DNA of 64,000 nucleotides from Alphaproteobacteria bacterium (GCA_030425395.1 JAUIAS010000004.1:1-64000), one strand, 5' to 3'. Counted from the stretch's first letter, positions 9,473 to 18,801 are shown. The notes: generated by a model from the sequence alone, not told the origin. Made by a program: numbers and translations.

Positions 9473-9781
9473 ATGAACATCAATTCGCTGATCAACATGG
9501 TCATCCGCGCCTTTGTGCGCAACATCGTTAATCGCGGTGTAAAAGCGAGCATCGACACCGCGGTAGATGTCGGAAGCAGGCGCGGCCGCAAGAGCCGTCA
9601 GCAACCGGTCGGAGAAATCGACGACTTCGGCAATTCCCGGCATGCAGCACCGCCGCAGACAAGAACCCAGCCCTTGCCGCAGGGCCATCAACAGCAGCCT
9701 GAAAAGGCAGCGGATGCCAAGCAACAGCAACGCGCCGCGCGCCGGGCCGTCCGGGCTGCGCGCCGCGCCGAAAGATCGTGA
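9473..9781 (+). CDS. Small basic hypothetical protein, 102 aa
   Basis: The ATG at 9473 follows AGGAGAG by about eight bases. The N-terminal third is an amphipathic helix (MNINSLINMVIRAFVRNIVN), the middle is Gly/Arg-rich (DVGSRRGRKSR), and the C-terminal half is Gln/Pro- then Ala/Arg-rich. No enzymatic motif is visible. It lies 71 bp after scpB and could be its last operon member. It resembles short uncharacterised proteins in the same position in related genomes, from memory. A membrane-surface or nucleic-acid-binding role would fit the composition but is guesswork. Confidence 0.65.
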   Translation: MNINSLINMVIRAFVRNIVNRGVKASIDTAVDVGSRRGRKSRQQPVGEIDDFGNSRHAAPPQTRTQPLPQGHQQQPEKAADAKQQQRAARRAVRAARRAERS

Positions 9782-9796
9782 GATATTAATGGGTTG

Positions 9797-10873
9797 TCAG
9801 GTGGTCTTGAAGTGCTTTGAAAGCTTCAGGCCCTGACCCTGATAGTTCGAGGCAATGCCCGCGCCGTAAATCTGTTTGGGCACCTGCGACATGCGTTCAT
9901 AGACCAGGCGCCCCACCACCTGTCCGTGTTCCAGAACGAACGGTGCCTCGTGACAGCGCACTTCGAGAACGCCGCGTGATCCTGCGCCTCCTGCAGCATC
10001 ATGGCCAAAGCCCGGATCGAAAAAGCCCGCGTAATGCACGCGGAATTCCCCGACCATGGCCAGGTATGGGGCCATTTCGGCGGCATAGGCCGGGGGGATG
10101 TGCACGGCCTCGCGACTGACCAGAATATAGAACGCACCGGGGTCTAGGATGATCTGGCCGCGTGTGCTTCGCACCTCTTCCCAGTATTCGGCGGGGTCGT
10201 ATTGGCCGATGCGGTCAAGGTCGATCACCCCGGTATGCGGCTTTGCGCGATAGCCCACCAGATCACTGCCCGGCAGGGCCAGATCGACGGAAAACCCAAG
10301 CCCTTGTTCGATAACGGCGTCCCCATCCACCAAAGGTGTCTGGGCATGTAGAGCGGCCAGTTCGGCATCGGTCAGCACCGCTTGGCCCTGACGAAAGCGA
10401 ATCTGATTGAGCCGCATGCCGGGACGCACCAGCACAGAAAAAGACCGCGGGCAAATTTCAGCATAAAGCGGGCCGGAATAGCCCTCTGATATGCGGTCGA
10501 ATTCGGTGCCACCGTCGGTGATCGTTCTCGTCAGAAGATCAAGCCGCCCGGTCGAACTTTTGGCATTGGCCACTGCGCTTACACCCTGAGGAAGATCAAG
10601 CGCCTCCATCAAAGGCACGAGATAAACGCAGCCTTTTTCCAGAACTGCGCCATCGCGCAGGTCGATGCGGTGCATCTCAAATTCGGTCAGACGGTCAGAT
10701 ACGCTGCGGCCGGTGCCAGCAAGGAATGACGCGCGCACGCGGTAAGCGACGGTTCCCAAGCGCAGGTCAAGGCTGGCAGGTTGAACCTGACCATCGGGCA
10801 TGGGCGTGTCGCTGCGGATTTCACCGCGTTCGATCATCGCTTCGATCTGTTGGCTGGCAAAGACCCCGGTCAT
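9797..10873 (-). CDS. 2'-deoxycytidine 5'-triphosphate deaminase, long two-lobed form
   Basis: The 358-residue protein is about twice the size of classical Dcd. Both halves show dUTPase/Dcd-fold signatures: the first has QPASLDLRLG, KSSTGRLDL and SGPLYAEI with VRPGMRLNQIRF; the second has ILDPGAFYIL, FFDPGFGH and VLEVRCHEAPFVLEHGQVVG. Rhodobacterales carry such long proteins annotated as dCTP deaminase, which makes dUTP from dCTP. Which lobe is catalytic is not clear from reading alone. It is transcribed after tRNA-Pro and merR on the same strand, 61 bp from the tRNA. It is convergent with the small gene ending at 9781. Confidence 0.88.
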   Translation of the reverse strand: MTGVFASQQIEAMIERGEIRSDTPMPDGQVQPASLDLRLGTVAYRVRASFLAGTGRSVSDRLTEFEMHRIDLRDGAVLEKGCVYLVPLMEALDLPQGVSAVANAKSSTGRLDLLTRTITDGGTEFDRISEGYSGPLYAEICPRSFSVLVRPGMRLNQIRFRQGQAVLTDAELAALHAQTPLVDGDAVIEQGLGFSVDLALPGSDLVGYRAKPHTGVIDLDRIGQYDPAEYWEEVRSTRGQIILDPGAFYILVSREAVHIPPAYAAEMAPYLAMVGEFRVHYAGFFDPGFGHDAAGGAGSRGVLEVRCHEAPFVLEHGQVVGRLVYERMSQVPKQIYGAGIASNYQGQGLKLSKHFKTT

Positions 10874-10934
10874 CGCTTTCTCCGCTTTGCGACCGGCGCA
10901 AAGGTTCCGAAGGGGGGAATTCGGAAATGGTAGC

Positions 10935-11011
10935 TGGTCGGGCTAGCAGGACTCGAACCTGCGACCTTCCGTCCCCCAGACGGACGCGCTACCAGGCTGC
11001 GCCATAGCCCG
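10935..11011 (-). tRNA. tRNA-Pro (anticodon GGG)
   Basis: On the minus strand a 77-nt cloverleaf is readable: acceptor CGGGCTA/TAGCCCG, D-arm around GCGCAGCCTGGTAGCGC, anticodon stem TCCGT/ACGGA with loop CTGGGGG, giving anticodon GGG after the conserved U33. The T arm carries GGTTCGAGTCC. The discriminator A and CCA are encoded. The unusual C at the first acceptor position is typical of bacterial tRNA-Pro. It sits between merR and the dCTP deaminase gene. Confidence 0.97.
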
Positions 11012-11068
11012 ACTACGCCGTGTTCATACCCGTTTTGGGACCGGGGGCAAGGGGGAATCATTAAAAAA

Positions 11069-11830
11069 TCAGACGCTTTTGTCAGAGGCTGACATGCGGT
11101 CGCGCAATGCAGCGAGGCGGGCGACCAGCGGCACGATCCGGGTCGTGGTTTCGGCGTCGAGGTGCGACACCCCGGCCACCAGCGACAGGGCTCCGGGCGA
11201 TACGGCGATCTGATCGAGGGGGGGCGGGTCGGCGGCTTCGACCAAGCGCGGGATCGGGGCAGGGGCGGTTGGCGCGTTACTGTCCTCTGCTGGCCCGTCG
11301 GGCAATGGCGTGGATTTGGCGGCGGTGTCCTGCGCGGCATCCTCTTCGGGAGGCTGAGGATCGGGTGCGGCTGTGGCTGCGTCAGCGTCTTGCGCGTTGC
11401 CTGCTACACGAAACAGCGGGCCGTCGTCCTCGGGTGGATTTTCTGTGGGAACGGGGGATTGGTCCGGCGCCGCATCGGCGGCCTCTTCGGCCTCGCGGCC
11501 CTGGAACTTGACGACGTTACGACCCAGTTCGTCACCGTCTGCGGGCATCTCATCGGGCGAAGGGGAGAATGAGGAAACATGCGCAACCCCTTCTTCCTTA
11601 AGTATTTTTTGAACGCCTTTGATCGTCATGCCCTGATCATGCAGCAAAGTCTTGATGCCGCCGATCAGTTCCATGTCGGCGGGGCGATAATACCGACGCC
11701 CGCCAGCACGTTTTACCGGTTTGACCTGTGGAAACTTGCTTTCCCAGAACCGCAGGACATGTGCCTGAACACCAAGCCAGTCGGCCACTTCGCTGATCGT
11801 GCGGAAGGCGTCGGGGCTTTTCTTGTCCAT
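11069..11830 (-). CDS. MerR-family transcriptional regulator
   Basis: A MerR helix-turn-helix fills residues about 10-77: [20 protein letters not shown], the [14 protein letters not shown] wing and a following dimer helix ending KILKEEG. A long acidic, Pro/Ala-rich linker and a short C-terminal helix follow (253 aa in all). There are no metal-binding cysteines. This is the uncharacterised MerR paralogue that regularly follows ihfA in alphaproteobacteria; targets are not evident. The start has AGGAAT just upstream and is 14 bp after ihfA. Confidence 0.9.
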   Translation of the reverse strand: MDKKSPDAFRTISEVADWLGVQAHVLRFWESKFPQVKPVKRAGGRRYYRPADMELIGGIKTLLHDQGMTIKGVQKILKEEGVAHVSSFSPSPDEMPADGDELGRNVVKFQGREAEEAADAAPDQSPVPTENPPEDDGPLFRVAGNAQDADAATAAPDPQPPEEDAAQDTAAKSTPLPDGPAEDSNAPTAPAPIPRLVEAADPPPLDQIAVSPGALSLVAGVSHLDAETTTRIVPLVARLAALRDRMSASDKSV

Positions 11831-11844
11831 ATTCCTGTGCTCGC

Positions 11845-12147
11845 TCAGCTCTTGTTGCCGGCGGCGACACGGTCTTTCATCAGGTGCGACGGCCGAAAGG
11901 TCAGAACGCGCCGAGGCTGAATCGGGACCTCTTCACCGGTCTTGGGGTTGCGGCCAACGCGGGCCGATTTTTCGCGCACGCTGAATGTTCCGAACGACGA
12001 GATTTTGACCTGTTCGCCTTTCACAAGCGCGTCGGACATGTGTTCCAACATGCTTTCGACCAATTGCGCGCTTTCATTCCGCGACAGACCCATTTCGCGA
12101 AACACCGCTTCGCTCAGATCCATGCGGGTCAATGTCTTTTCACCCAT
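11845..12147 (-). CDS. ihfA: Integration host factor subunit alpha
   Basis: A 100-residue HU/IHF-family DNA-bending protein. The signature [20 protein letters not shown] is present, with a proline in the beta-arm tip ([13 protein letters not shown]). The protein starts [15 protein letters not shown], typical of the alpha subunit. I start at 12147, where AAGGGGG precedes the ATG; upstream in-frame codons run into the fabH spacer. It lies 97 bp after fabH and just before merR on the same strand. Confidence 0.95.
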   Translation of the reverse strand: MGEKTLTRMDLSEAVFREMGLSRNESAQLVESMLEHMSDALVKGEQVKISSFGTFSVREKSARVGRNPKTGEEVPIQPRRVLTFRPSHLMKDRVAAGNKS

Positions 12148-12244
12148 ACCATCCCCCTTATTTTCCAAGCAGCATACGTGCGCCTGAAATTCCGAGTCAA
12201 TATCAATGGCATGCAAGGGCTTGTTTTTGCGGTATTTCGGGGCT

Positions 12245-13216
12245 TTACCAGCGCAGGACAACGGCCCCCCAGGCCAATCCGCCGCCAATTGCTTCGGTTA
12301 CGACCAGATCGCCGGTCTTGATCTGGCCGCGCGCCTTGCCGACAGACAGGGCGAGGGGAATCGATGCGGCAGAGGTGTTGCCGTGATCCTGAACGGTCAC
12401 GACGACCTTTTCCATGGGAAGGCCCATCTTCTTGGCGGTGCCCTGAATGATGCGGATGTTTGCCTGATGCGGGACGATCCAATCTACATCGGACGCCGTA
12501 AGGCCGGCCTTCTCCAATGCGGTTTCCGCCGTTTTGGCCAGCTTTTCGACCGCGTGCCGGAACACCTGATTGCCCTGCATGCGCAGCACACCCGTGGTCT
12601 GGGTGCTGACGCCGCCGTCGACATAGAGCAGGTCGCGATAGCGTCCGTCGGAATTGAGATCGGTGGCCAGAATGCCGCGATCCTGCGCGGTGCCGGTTCC
12701 GGTGCGCGCCTCAAGGATGAGCGCACCAGCACCATCGCCGAACAGAACGCATGTGCCGCGATCCGTCCAGTCCATGATACGCGAAAAGGTTTCCGCACCG
12801 ATGACCAGAACGCGTTCCGCCTGACCTGACAGGATCAGAGCATTGGCATTGGCCAGCGCAAAGGCAAAGCCTGCGCAGACGGCCTGCACGTCAAAGGCAA
12901 AGCCGCGCTCCATGCCCAGTGCGGCCTGAACCATCGTTGCGGCTGACGGGAACGTCAGATCGGCGGTCGATGTGGCCACGATAATGGCGTCGATGTCGTC
13001 TGCGGTCATGTCCGCATCGCGCAATGCCGCGCGTGCCGCGGCGGCACCCAGATCGGATGTTGTTTCGCCTTCGGCGGCGAAATGCCGACGCTCGATGCCC
13101 GAACGGGCCCTGATCCATTCGTCCGATGTGTCCAGCGTCTTTTCGAATTCGCTGTTCGGCACCACCCGTTCCGGCAAATAGTGGCCAACACCGGCCACGA
13201 CAGCGCGCAAGGTCAT
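12245..13216 (-). CDS. fabH: Beta-ketoacyl-ACP synthase III (FabH)
   Basis: A 323-residue thiolase-fold enzyme that condenses acetyl-CoA with malonyl-ACP to start fatty-acid synthesis. The catalytic triad is visible: Cys114 (AVCAGFAFA), His250 (VPHQANIRI) and Asn280 (DHGNTSAAS). The [14 protein letters not shown]-terminus is standard. Its start overlaps the plsX stop by four bases, so the two are translationally coupled. Confidence 0.97.
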   Translation of the reverse strand: MTLRAVVAGVGHYLPERVVPNSEFEKTLDTSDEWIRARSGIERRHFAAEGETTSDLGAAAARAALRDADMTADDIDAIIVATSTADLTFPSAATMVQAALGMERGFAFDVQAVCAGFAFALANANALILSGQAERVLVIGAETFSRIMDWTDRGTCVLFGDGAGALILEARTGTGTAQDRGILATDLNSDGRYRDLLYVDGGVSTQTTGVLRMQGNQVFRHAVEKLAKTAETALEKAGLTASDVDWIVPHQANIRIIQGTAKKMGLPMEKVVVTVQDHGNTSAASIPLALSVGKARGQIKTGDLVVTEAIGGGLAWGAVVLRW

Positions 13217-14349
13217 GTCTGTGCCTGTCCTTCCTCGGTTATGGAACCCGGGGTGGCATCGGTGTCGTCCGTGCCGTTGTCCCCATCGGTATCCTGTGTC
13301 AGCGCGGCTGCACTTGCAACCCGCGCGGCCAGCTTTTCGGCAAAGCCCGACTGGGCCAGTCGCACCGCCAGCCCGACCGCCGCGGCAACCCCGGTGTCGT
13401 CGGCCCCTCCGTGGCTTTTGACCACCGTGCCGTTCAACCCAAGAAAGACCCCACCGTTCACACGGCGCGGATCAATCCGCTTTTTCAACCGTTTGAGAGA
13501 GGTCAACGCCAACAGGGATGCCAGCCGCGACATTGGCGAATAGCTGAACGCCTCGCGCAGAAGATCGCCCACCAGCCCGGCAGTGCCTTCGCCGGTTTTC
13601 AGCGCCACGTTTCCGGTGAACCCGTCGGTGACGATCACATCTGCCGTCTTTCCGGGGATATCGCCACCTTCGACAAAGCCGACGTATTCGAAATTGGCGC
13701 GTTCGGAAAACGTGCCGATCAATTCGTGGGCCTCTTTCAGCTCTGCGCGGCCCTTGTGTTCTTCGGTGCCCACGTTCAGCAGCCCGATGCGCGGCCGGGA
13801 AAGCCCCAAACCGTTTCGGGCATAGGAACCGCCCATCATCGCATATTGCAGCAGATCCTGCGCGTCGGCCCGCACATCCGCACCCACGTCCAGCATCACG
13901 TTGAAGCCCTGCGGGTTGAGCGAGGGCCAGAACACCGCAATGGCGGGCCGGATCACGCCGGGCAGGCGGCGCAATTGCAGCATCGACAACGCCATCAATG
14001 CCCCCGTATTGCCGCAGGAAACAGCCCCGGACGCGCGCCCGTCGTGCACCGCGGCGATGGTCGACCACATCGACGTGCCCTTGCCATGCCGCATGACGTG
14101 GCTTGGCTTGTCTTCCATGGTGACCACGTCTTCGGCGTGGATGACCTCAACGCGATCAGACAAACCCCGCCGGCGCGAAACCAGCGGGGTCAGCACGTCC
14201 CGCGGGCCGTGCAAAAGAAAAGAGACGGACGGATCGGATTTTGCGTAGCGTACCAGACCCGCCACCACCGTGGCAGGGCCTGAGTCGCCGCCCATCGCAT
14301 CAACCGATAGGATGATCTTGCCGGGACTCGGAGCGTTATGATCGGACAT
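13213..14349 (-). CDS. plsX: Phosphate acyltransferase PlsX
   Basis: A 378-residue soluble acyl-ACP:phosphate transacylase that supplies acyl-phosphate for phospholipid synthesis. Signatures are LSVDAMGGDSGP at the N-terminus, SCGNTGALMA, and VTDGFTGNVALKTGEG. The ATG at 14349 is chosen because the conserved core starts about a dozen residues later; a 35-residue extension upstream would cover rpmF spacer sequence and is poorly conserved in type. A low-complexity Asp/Thr-rich tail (TDGDNGTDDTDATPG) follows the catalytic core. Confidence 0.96.
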   Translation of the reverse strand: MSDHNAPSPGKIILSVDAMGGDSGPATVVAGLVRYAKSDPSVSFLLHGPRDVLTPLVSRRRGLSDRVEVIHAEDVVTMEDKPSHVMRHGKGTSMWSTIAAVHDGRASGAVSCGNTGALMALSMLQLRRLPGVIRPAIAVFWPSLNPQGFNVMLDVGADVRADAQDLLQYAMMGGSYARNGLGLSRPRIGLLNVGTEEHKGRAELKEAHELIGTFSERANFEYVGFVEGGDIPGKTADVIVTDGFTGNVALKTGEGTAGLVGDLLREAFSYSPMSRLASLLALTSLKRLKKRIDPRRVNGGVFLGLNGTVVKSHGGADDTGVAAAVGLAVRLAQSGFAEKLAARVASAAALTQDTDGDNGTDDTDATPGSITEEGQAQT

Positions 14350-14383
14350 ATCCGTCACCGATTGACCCGCCAGATCTTCCGGC

Positions 14384-14590
14384 TCAGGCCGCGTCTTCGT
14401 CCAGGTCGATTTCCTCGGCCATCGCGACGACTTCACGGTCATCGTAGTGGCCACAGGACGCGCAAACGTGGTGCGGGCGTTTCATCTCGCCACAGTTTGC
14501 ACATTCGTTCGGGTTCGCAGCAACCAGCGCATCGTGCGCGCGACGGTTGTTGCGGCGCGATTTGGAAACTTTGTTCTGTTGGACAGCCAT
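14384..14590 (-). CDS. rpmF: 50S ribosomal protein L32
   Basis: A 68-residue L32 with the four-cysteine zinc ribbon intact (Cys30, Cys33, Cys43, Cys46) and the basic N-terminus [20 protein letters not shown]. It lies 34 bp before plsX, the classical rpmF-plsX-fabH arrangement that links ribosome and membrane-lipid supply. Confidence 0.97.
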   Translation of the reverse strand: MAVQQNKVSKSRRNNRRAHDALVAANPNECANCGEMKRPHHVCASCGHYDDREVVAMAEEIDLDEDAA

Positions 14591-14894
14591 GTCTCAACCT
14601 TTGCCTTACTGGGGCCGGCGCTCCGGGCGACCGGCGGGTTTTCAATATCGTTCCTTGCGGCGTGACGAGCGTTTAGGCCGCGGCCCACGCTTTGTCCAAC
14701 GCTAATTCCGATGAGGCGGCGAAAATACTGCGAATTCGGAGAGTCGCAAGCAGATTTTCGCAAGCTGCCCAAATCGGCGGGACCGGATGGGCCGTTCGCA
14801 CCTGTCCGGCACAGTGTTTGACAGGGCACCCTGTCAGGATTCGGCGGCTGCCGGGACAATGATCGCCCGGAGGGTCCGTCCGGGGCATCCGGGG
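14591..14894. promoter_or_regulatory. 304-bp intergenic region before rpmF: candidate promoter and perfect palindrome
   Basis: On the minus strand a plausible sigma-70-like promoter for rpmF is TTGCGA (14749-14744), a 16-bp spacer and TATTTT (14727-14722). Closer to yceD lies a perfect 18-bp inverted repeat, TGACAGGG-CA-CCCTGTCA at 14819-14836. This could be an operator or the weak stem of a terminator for yceD; no T-run follows it in either direction. No coding sequence is evident here. Confidence 0.35.
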
Positions 14895-15452
14895 TCACGT
14901 CTTGGAATCAGTTTCGGGATCGTTGCTGACCAGTTGATCGCGCAGCTGCGACAGGGCGGCAAAGGGGCGGGCATCTTCGTCGCGCATGGGGGCGACATCG
15001 GGCGCGGCAAAGACCGCCTCTCCCAGTTCCGCGCCAGAGGCGCGCGGATAAAGTGGCAATGCCAGCGCAAGGGCTTCGGTCATGACGGTCTGAACGTTGA
15101 TGACGTCGCCCAGCGGTTCAATGGTGTCGTCATCGGGCATTTCGACTTCTTCGTCGTTGGTTTCGGGCAGTTTGGCACAAAACAGGCGGCGTACGTCCGT
15201 GTCGAGCCGCGTGGTCACAGGGTCCAGAGTGACAACGCAGGGCTGCACGACCGTGGCCCCCAGCTTGGCCACCAGTTCCCAATCGCGTTTCCCGGCCGGC
15301 CGGATTTCGCCGACAAAAGACAGCTTGCGCAGCGCGGACAGGTCAAGTTCGGCCGCAATAGTGGCGCGCAGGTCGGATTCTGGGCGCAGATCAAAGCGCT
15401 GAGGGACCGCCGAAGACAGATCGGCCACGCGAAAGACAGGGGATGCGGTCAT
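14895..15452 (-). CDS. YceD/DUF177 family protein
   Basis: A 185-residue protein of the DUF177 family, usually encoded beside rpmF; E. coli YceD and plant relatives are linked to 23S rRNA accumulation. The core CVVTLDPVTTRLDTDVRRLF near residue 85 is recognisable, with an acidic middle (NDEEVEMPDDDTIEPLGD) and a LALALPLYPR segment. Only one of the zinc-type cysteines seen in other members is present in that segment, plus one in RRLFCAKL. It is divergent from the bamE-type gene, 84 bp apart. Confidence 0.85.
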   Translation of the reverse strand: MTASPVFRVADLSSAVPQRFDLRPESDLRATIAAELDLSALRKLSFVGEIRPAGKRDWELVAKLGATVVQPCVVTLDPVTTRLDTDVRRLFCAKLPETNDEEVEMPDDDTIEPLGDVINVQTVMTEALALALPLYPRASGAELGEAVFAAPDVAPMRDEDARPFAALSQLRDQLVSNDPETDSKT

Positions 15453-15536
15453 GATGTGCTTTCGTTTCTTGAACGTTGGGGCTAGCTTCTGTAATCCGAA
15501 GTAAGTGGCAACCACCGCCGAAGCAAGAGGGCAGAC

Positions 15537-16004
15537 ATGACCAAGACCGCAGGAACACGTGTCGGGAAACTTCGTCCGCTTATGCTGGGGCTTGTGCTCG
15601 TGGCAGTGGCGGGGTGTTCGTCGATCTACCGTAACCACGGCTACGTGCCCAGCGATAGCGAACTGGAAAACGTGGTCGTCGGGGTCGATACCCGCGACAG
15701 CGTGGCCGAAACCCTTGGCGCGCCGTCATCTTCTGGGGTGCTGAACGAGAGCGGGTATTACTACGTTTCGACCAAGATGCGCCACTTTGGCATCCGCCAA
15801 CCCGAAGTTGTCGAACGGCAGCTTGTCGCGGTGACATTCGATCAGCGTGGCGTGGTGCGCAACATCGAACGCTACGGTCTTGAGGACGGACGCACGGTGC
15901 GGCTGTCGCGCCGGGTGACCGAATCCAGCGTGTCGAGCCAGACGTTCATTCGCCAGTTGCTGGGCAACCTTGGCCGCATCAACCCGAGCGCGTTGCTGGA
16001 GTAA
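15537..16004 (+). CDS. bamE: Outer-membrane assembly lipoprotein, BamE (SmpA/OmlA) family
   Basis: A 155-residue lipoprotein: hydrophobic signal LMLGLVLVAVAGC with lipobox Cys27, then a BamE/SmpA fold (HGYVPSDSELENVVVGVDTR, then a glycine-rich turn TLGAPSSSGVL). BamE stabilises the BamA-BamD complex that inserts outer-membrane proteins. The size and the partner yceD upstream match relatives. The gene symbol is by family; activity is inferred. Confidence 0.85.
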   Translation: MTKTAGTRVGKLRPLMLGLVLVAVAGCSSIYRNHGYVPSDSELENVVVGVDTRDSVAETLGAPSSSGVLNESGYYYVSTKMRHFGIRQPEVVERQLVAVTFDQRGVVRNIERYGLEDGRTVRLSRRVTESSVSSQTFIRQLLGNLGRINPSALLE

Positions 16005-16042
16005 CGGTTGCACGTGATGCAAGCGCCGGGGCCGCGACGGTC

Positions 16043-16831
16043 GTGACGGGATCGGACCTGACAGAATCAGAACGGTATGGATCGGGGCGTGCAGCCTCCG
16101 GGAACCCGGTGTTTTCCAAGGGACGATACCATGTGCGCGCGGCCGTGTCGGCGCAGGATGTGTCAGCCACCCAAGCCTTGCGCGCGTTGGCCTTTGGCAC
16201 CGGGACCCCGGATCACGACGCCCATGACGCGCGATGCACCCACATGATGGTAGAGCATTGTGAAACGGGGCAGCTTGTCTGCTGTTTCCGGGTGCTGCCT
16301 GTGACCGGGGCCGACGCCCTTGGCAACAGTTATGCTGCGCAGTTCTATGACCTCGGCGCGCTTGCTGCCTTTGGCGGACCAATGTTGGAACTGGGCCGGT
16401 TCTGTATGCACCCGGCGCATCATGACCCGGATATCCTGCGGGTTGCGTGGGGGGCGCTGACCGCGCAGGTAGATCGCGACGGGATCGAGATGCTGTTTGG
16501 CTGCTCGTCCTTTGCGGGCATTGATCCGCGCCCCTATTACGAGGCTTTGGCGTTGTTGCGGGTGCGCCACCTGGCACCGCCGCGCTGGCGTCCGGGTGTT
16601 CTGGCCCCCGAGGTCTATCGTTTTGCCGCGCGGTTGCGGCGCAAGCCTGACGCGCGCAGGGCAATGCAGGTGATGCCGCCGCTGCTGCGCACCTATCTGG
16701 CAATGGGTGGTTGGGTCAGTGATCATGCGGTGATTGATCGGGGGCTTGGAACGTTCCACGTGTTTACCGGGCTTGAAATTGCCGCGATTCCCCCGGCCCG
16801 CAAGCGTTTGCTCAGGGCGGTGGCCGGGTAA
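16043..16831 (+). CDS. GNAT-type acyltransferase, OlsB-like (ornithine N-acyltransferase)
   Basis: About 250-262 residues with the hemolysin/OlsB acyltransferase pattern: KGRYHVRAAVSAQDVSATQA at the start, MMVEHCETGQLVCCFRVLP, LELGRFCMHPAHHDPDILR and a FGCSSFAGIDP loop. OlsB transfers a 3-hydroxyacyl chain from ACP to ornithine, giving lyso-ornithine lipid, a phosphate-free membrane lipid of marine bacteria. No olsA is adjacent, so the second acylation gene must be elsewhere. The start is uncertain: the GTG at 16043 has a weak ribosome site, and a GTG near 16109 (before FSKGRY) is an alternative. It is followed by intergenic repeat copy A. Confidence 0.8.
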   Translation: MTGSDLTESERYGSGRAASGNPVFSKGRYHVRAAVSAQDVSATQALRALAFGTGTPDHDAHDARCTHMMVEHCETGQLVCCFRVLPVTGADALGNSYAAQFYDLGALAAFGGPMLELGRFCMHPAHHDPDILRVAWGALTAQVDRDGIEMLFGCSSFAGIDPRPYYEALALLRVRHLAPPRWRPGVLAPEVYRFAARLRRKPDARRAMQVMPPLLRTYLAMGGWVSDHAVIDRGLGTFHVFTGLEIAAIPPARKRLLRAVAG

Positions 16832-16832
16832 T

Positions 16833-16857
16833 GGGTATTTGGAACGAGAAAGAAGCA
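16833..16857 (+). repeat. Intergenic repeat core, copy A
   Basis: It contains GGTATTTGGAACGAGAAAGA followed by AGCA, starting two bases after the OlsB-like gene stop and in the same orientation. The core recurs at 24155, 29190, and on the minus strand at 20251, 42635 and 52185. Confidence 0.8.
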
Positions 16858-16923
16858 GGAGGCAGGGCGCTCTCGGTCGGTGGCACGCTTGACGCGGCGC
16901 GGGCTGGGGGATAGCTGCCCGGC

Positions 16924-18801
16924 ATGGCGCGTGCACCCCTTCTTCAGCTGAGTGGAATTTTCCTGACCTTCGGGGGAGATCCGGTTTTTGACGGTCTTGA
17001 TCTTGTTGTGCAGGAGGGCGAGCGCGTGGCGCTTGTCGGGCGCAATGGATCGGGGAAATCCACCTTGATGAAGGTGATGGCCGGGATCGTCGAAGCCGAT
17101 CAGGGTTCGGTTATCCTGCCACCCGGGCAAAGCGTTGGATATATGGAGCAGGACCCGGATATGAGCGGGTTCGAGACGCTGGGTGATTTTGCGGCGCATG
17201 GGCTGGAGCCGGGCGAGCTCTACCGCGTGGAGCGGGCGGGCGAAGGGCTCAAGTTTGACCCGTCCCGCCCGGTTTCCACGGCCAGCGGCGGTGAGAAGCG
17301 GCGCGCAGCCTTGGCCGCGCTGATGGCCCGTGAGCCGGATCTGATGCTCTTGGACGAGCCGACCAACCATCTGGATGTAGAGGCGATCGGCTGGCTGGAA
17401 CGGGAATTGTCCGCCTCGCGGGCGGCGGTGGTGATCATCAGCCACGATCGGGCCTTTCTGCGGGCATTGACCCGCGCCACGCTTTGGGTCGATCGCGGCG
17501 TCGTGCGGCGACAGGACAAGGGTTTTGCCGCCTTTGAGGATTGGCGCGACACGGTCTGGGCGGAAGAGGACATGGCGCGACACAAGCTGGATCGCAAGAT
17601 CAAGGCCGAGGCTCGCTGGGCCGTGGAAGGCATCAGCGCGCGACGCAAACGTAATCAGGGCCGGGTGCGGGCCTTGCAGGGCTTACGGGCCGAGCGCGCC
17701 TCGCAGATCCGGCGTCAGGGGACGGCAGCGATGGCGTTGGAGGCCGGCCAGAAATCTGGCAAGCTGGTGATCGAGGCCCGCGATATTGCCAAAGCCTTTG
17801 GCGACAAGACGATTCTGGCCCCGTTTTCCCTACGTATTCAGCGCGGCGACAGGGTGGCCTTTGTCGGCCCCAACGGTGTTGGCAAGACCACGATGCTCAG
17901 GATGTTGCTGGGCGAAGAGGCCCCCGACAGCGGCACGGTCCGTCTGGGCACCGGGCTAGATGTCGCGGTGTTTGATCAGACCCGTGCCCGGCTGGACCCG
18001 GATATGAGCCTTTGGGACAGCCTGACCGGCGACCCTGAGATGCGGGTTTCGGGCAAGGCCGATCAGATCATGGTGCGTGGTCAGCCCAAACATGTGGTCG
18101 GGTATCTCAAGGAGTTTCTGTTCGACGAACGTCAGGCGCGCGCCCCGGTGCGCGCCCTGTCGGGGGGCGAAAAGGCGCGGCTGTTGTTGGCCAAGCTGAT
18201 GGCGCAGCCCGCGAACCTGCTGGTTCTGGACGAACCGACCAACGATCTTGATCTTGAAACGCTGGACCTGTTGCAGGAGCTTCTGGACGCATTTGACGGC
18301 ACCGTCCTTCTTGTCAGCCACGACCGCGATTTCATCGACCGGGTGGCTGCTACGACCATTGCAATGGAGGGCGATGGCCGCGCCGTGGTTTATGCGGGCG
18401 GCTGGAGCGACTATCAGGCGCAAAGGGCAGAAGCCGCGGTTTCGGGTGGCTCCGGTGGTCATAAGGCCGGCAAGGGCCGGTCAGGTGAAAAAGGGCTGCA
18501 TGAAAACGGCCCGGACGGACGAGAACCAACCGACGCCAGCCCCGAACCGGGCGCAAAGCCAAAGAAGGCGGCGGGCTTGTCCTTTACAGAAAAGCACCGT
18601 CTTCAGGCCTTGCCGGATGAGATCACGCGTCTGGAGGGTGAGATTGCCAAGCTCGAAGAGCTGCTGGCCGACCCCGCGCTTTATACCCGCGAACCGGTGA
18701 AATTCCGCAAAGCTACCGAAGCACTGGTGCTGCGGCAGACCAAGCTGGCCGCCGCCGAAGAGGAATGGCTGACGTTGGAAGAAAAGGCTGAGAGCACCTA
18801 G
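16924..18801 (+). CDS. ABC-F family ATPase, Uup-like
   Basis: A 625-residue protein with two ABC ATPase domains and no membrane segment. The first Walker A is GRNGSGKS (residues 40-47) and the second GPNGVGKT near residue 317. Signature motifs are ASGGEKRRAALA and LSGGEKARLLLA, and both Walker B motifs run into LLDEPTNHLD or VLDEPTNDLD. An inter-domain linker and a charged C-terminal coiled coil (about 555-620, TEKHRLQALPDEI onward) fit Uup. ABC-F proteins act on the ribosome. The stop overlaps the convergent next gene by four bases. Confidence 0.9.
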   Translation: MARAPLLQLSGIFLTFGGDPVFDGLDLVVQEGERVALVGRNGSGKSTLMKVMAGIVEADQGSVILPPGQSVGYMEQDPDMSGFETLGDFAAHGLEPGELYRVERAGEGLKFDPSRPVSTASGGEKRRAALAALMAREPDLMLLDEPTNHLDVEAIGWLERELSASRAAVVIISHDRAFLRALTRATLWVDRGVVRRQDKGFAAFEDWRDTVWAEEDMARHKLDRKIKAEARWAVEGISARRKRNQGRVRALQGLRAERASQIRRQGTAAMALEAGQKSGKLVIEARDIAKAFGDKTILAPFSLRIQRGDRVAFVGPNGVGKTTMLRMLLGEEAPDSGTVRLGTGLDVAVFDQTRARLDPDMSLWDSLTGDPEMRVSGKADQIMVRGQPKHVVGYLKEFLFDERQARAPVRALSGGEKARLLLAKLMAQPANLLVLDEPTNDLDLETLDLLQELLDAFDGTVLLVSHDRDFIDRVAATTIAMEGDGRAVVYAGGWSDYQAQRAEAAVSGGSGGHKAGKGRSGEKGLHENGPDGREPTDASPEPGAKPKKAAGLSFTEKHRLQALPDEITRLEGEIAKLEELLADPALYTREPVKFRKATEALVLRQTKLAAAEEEWLTLEEKAEST

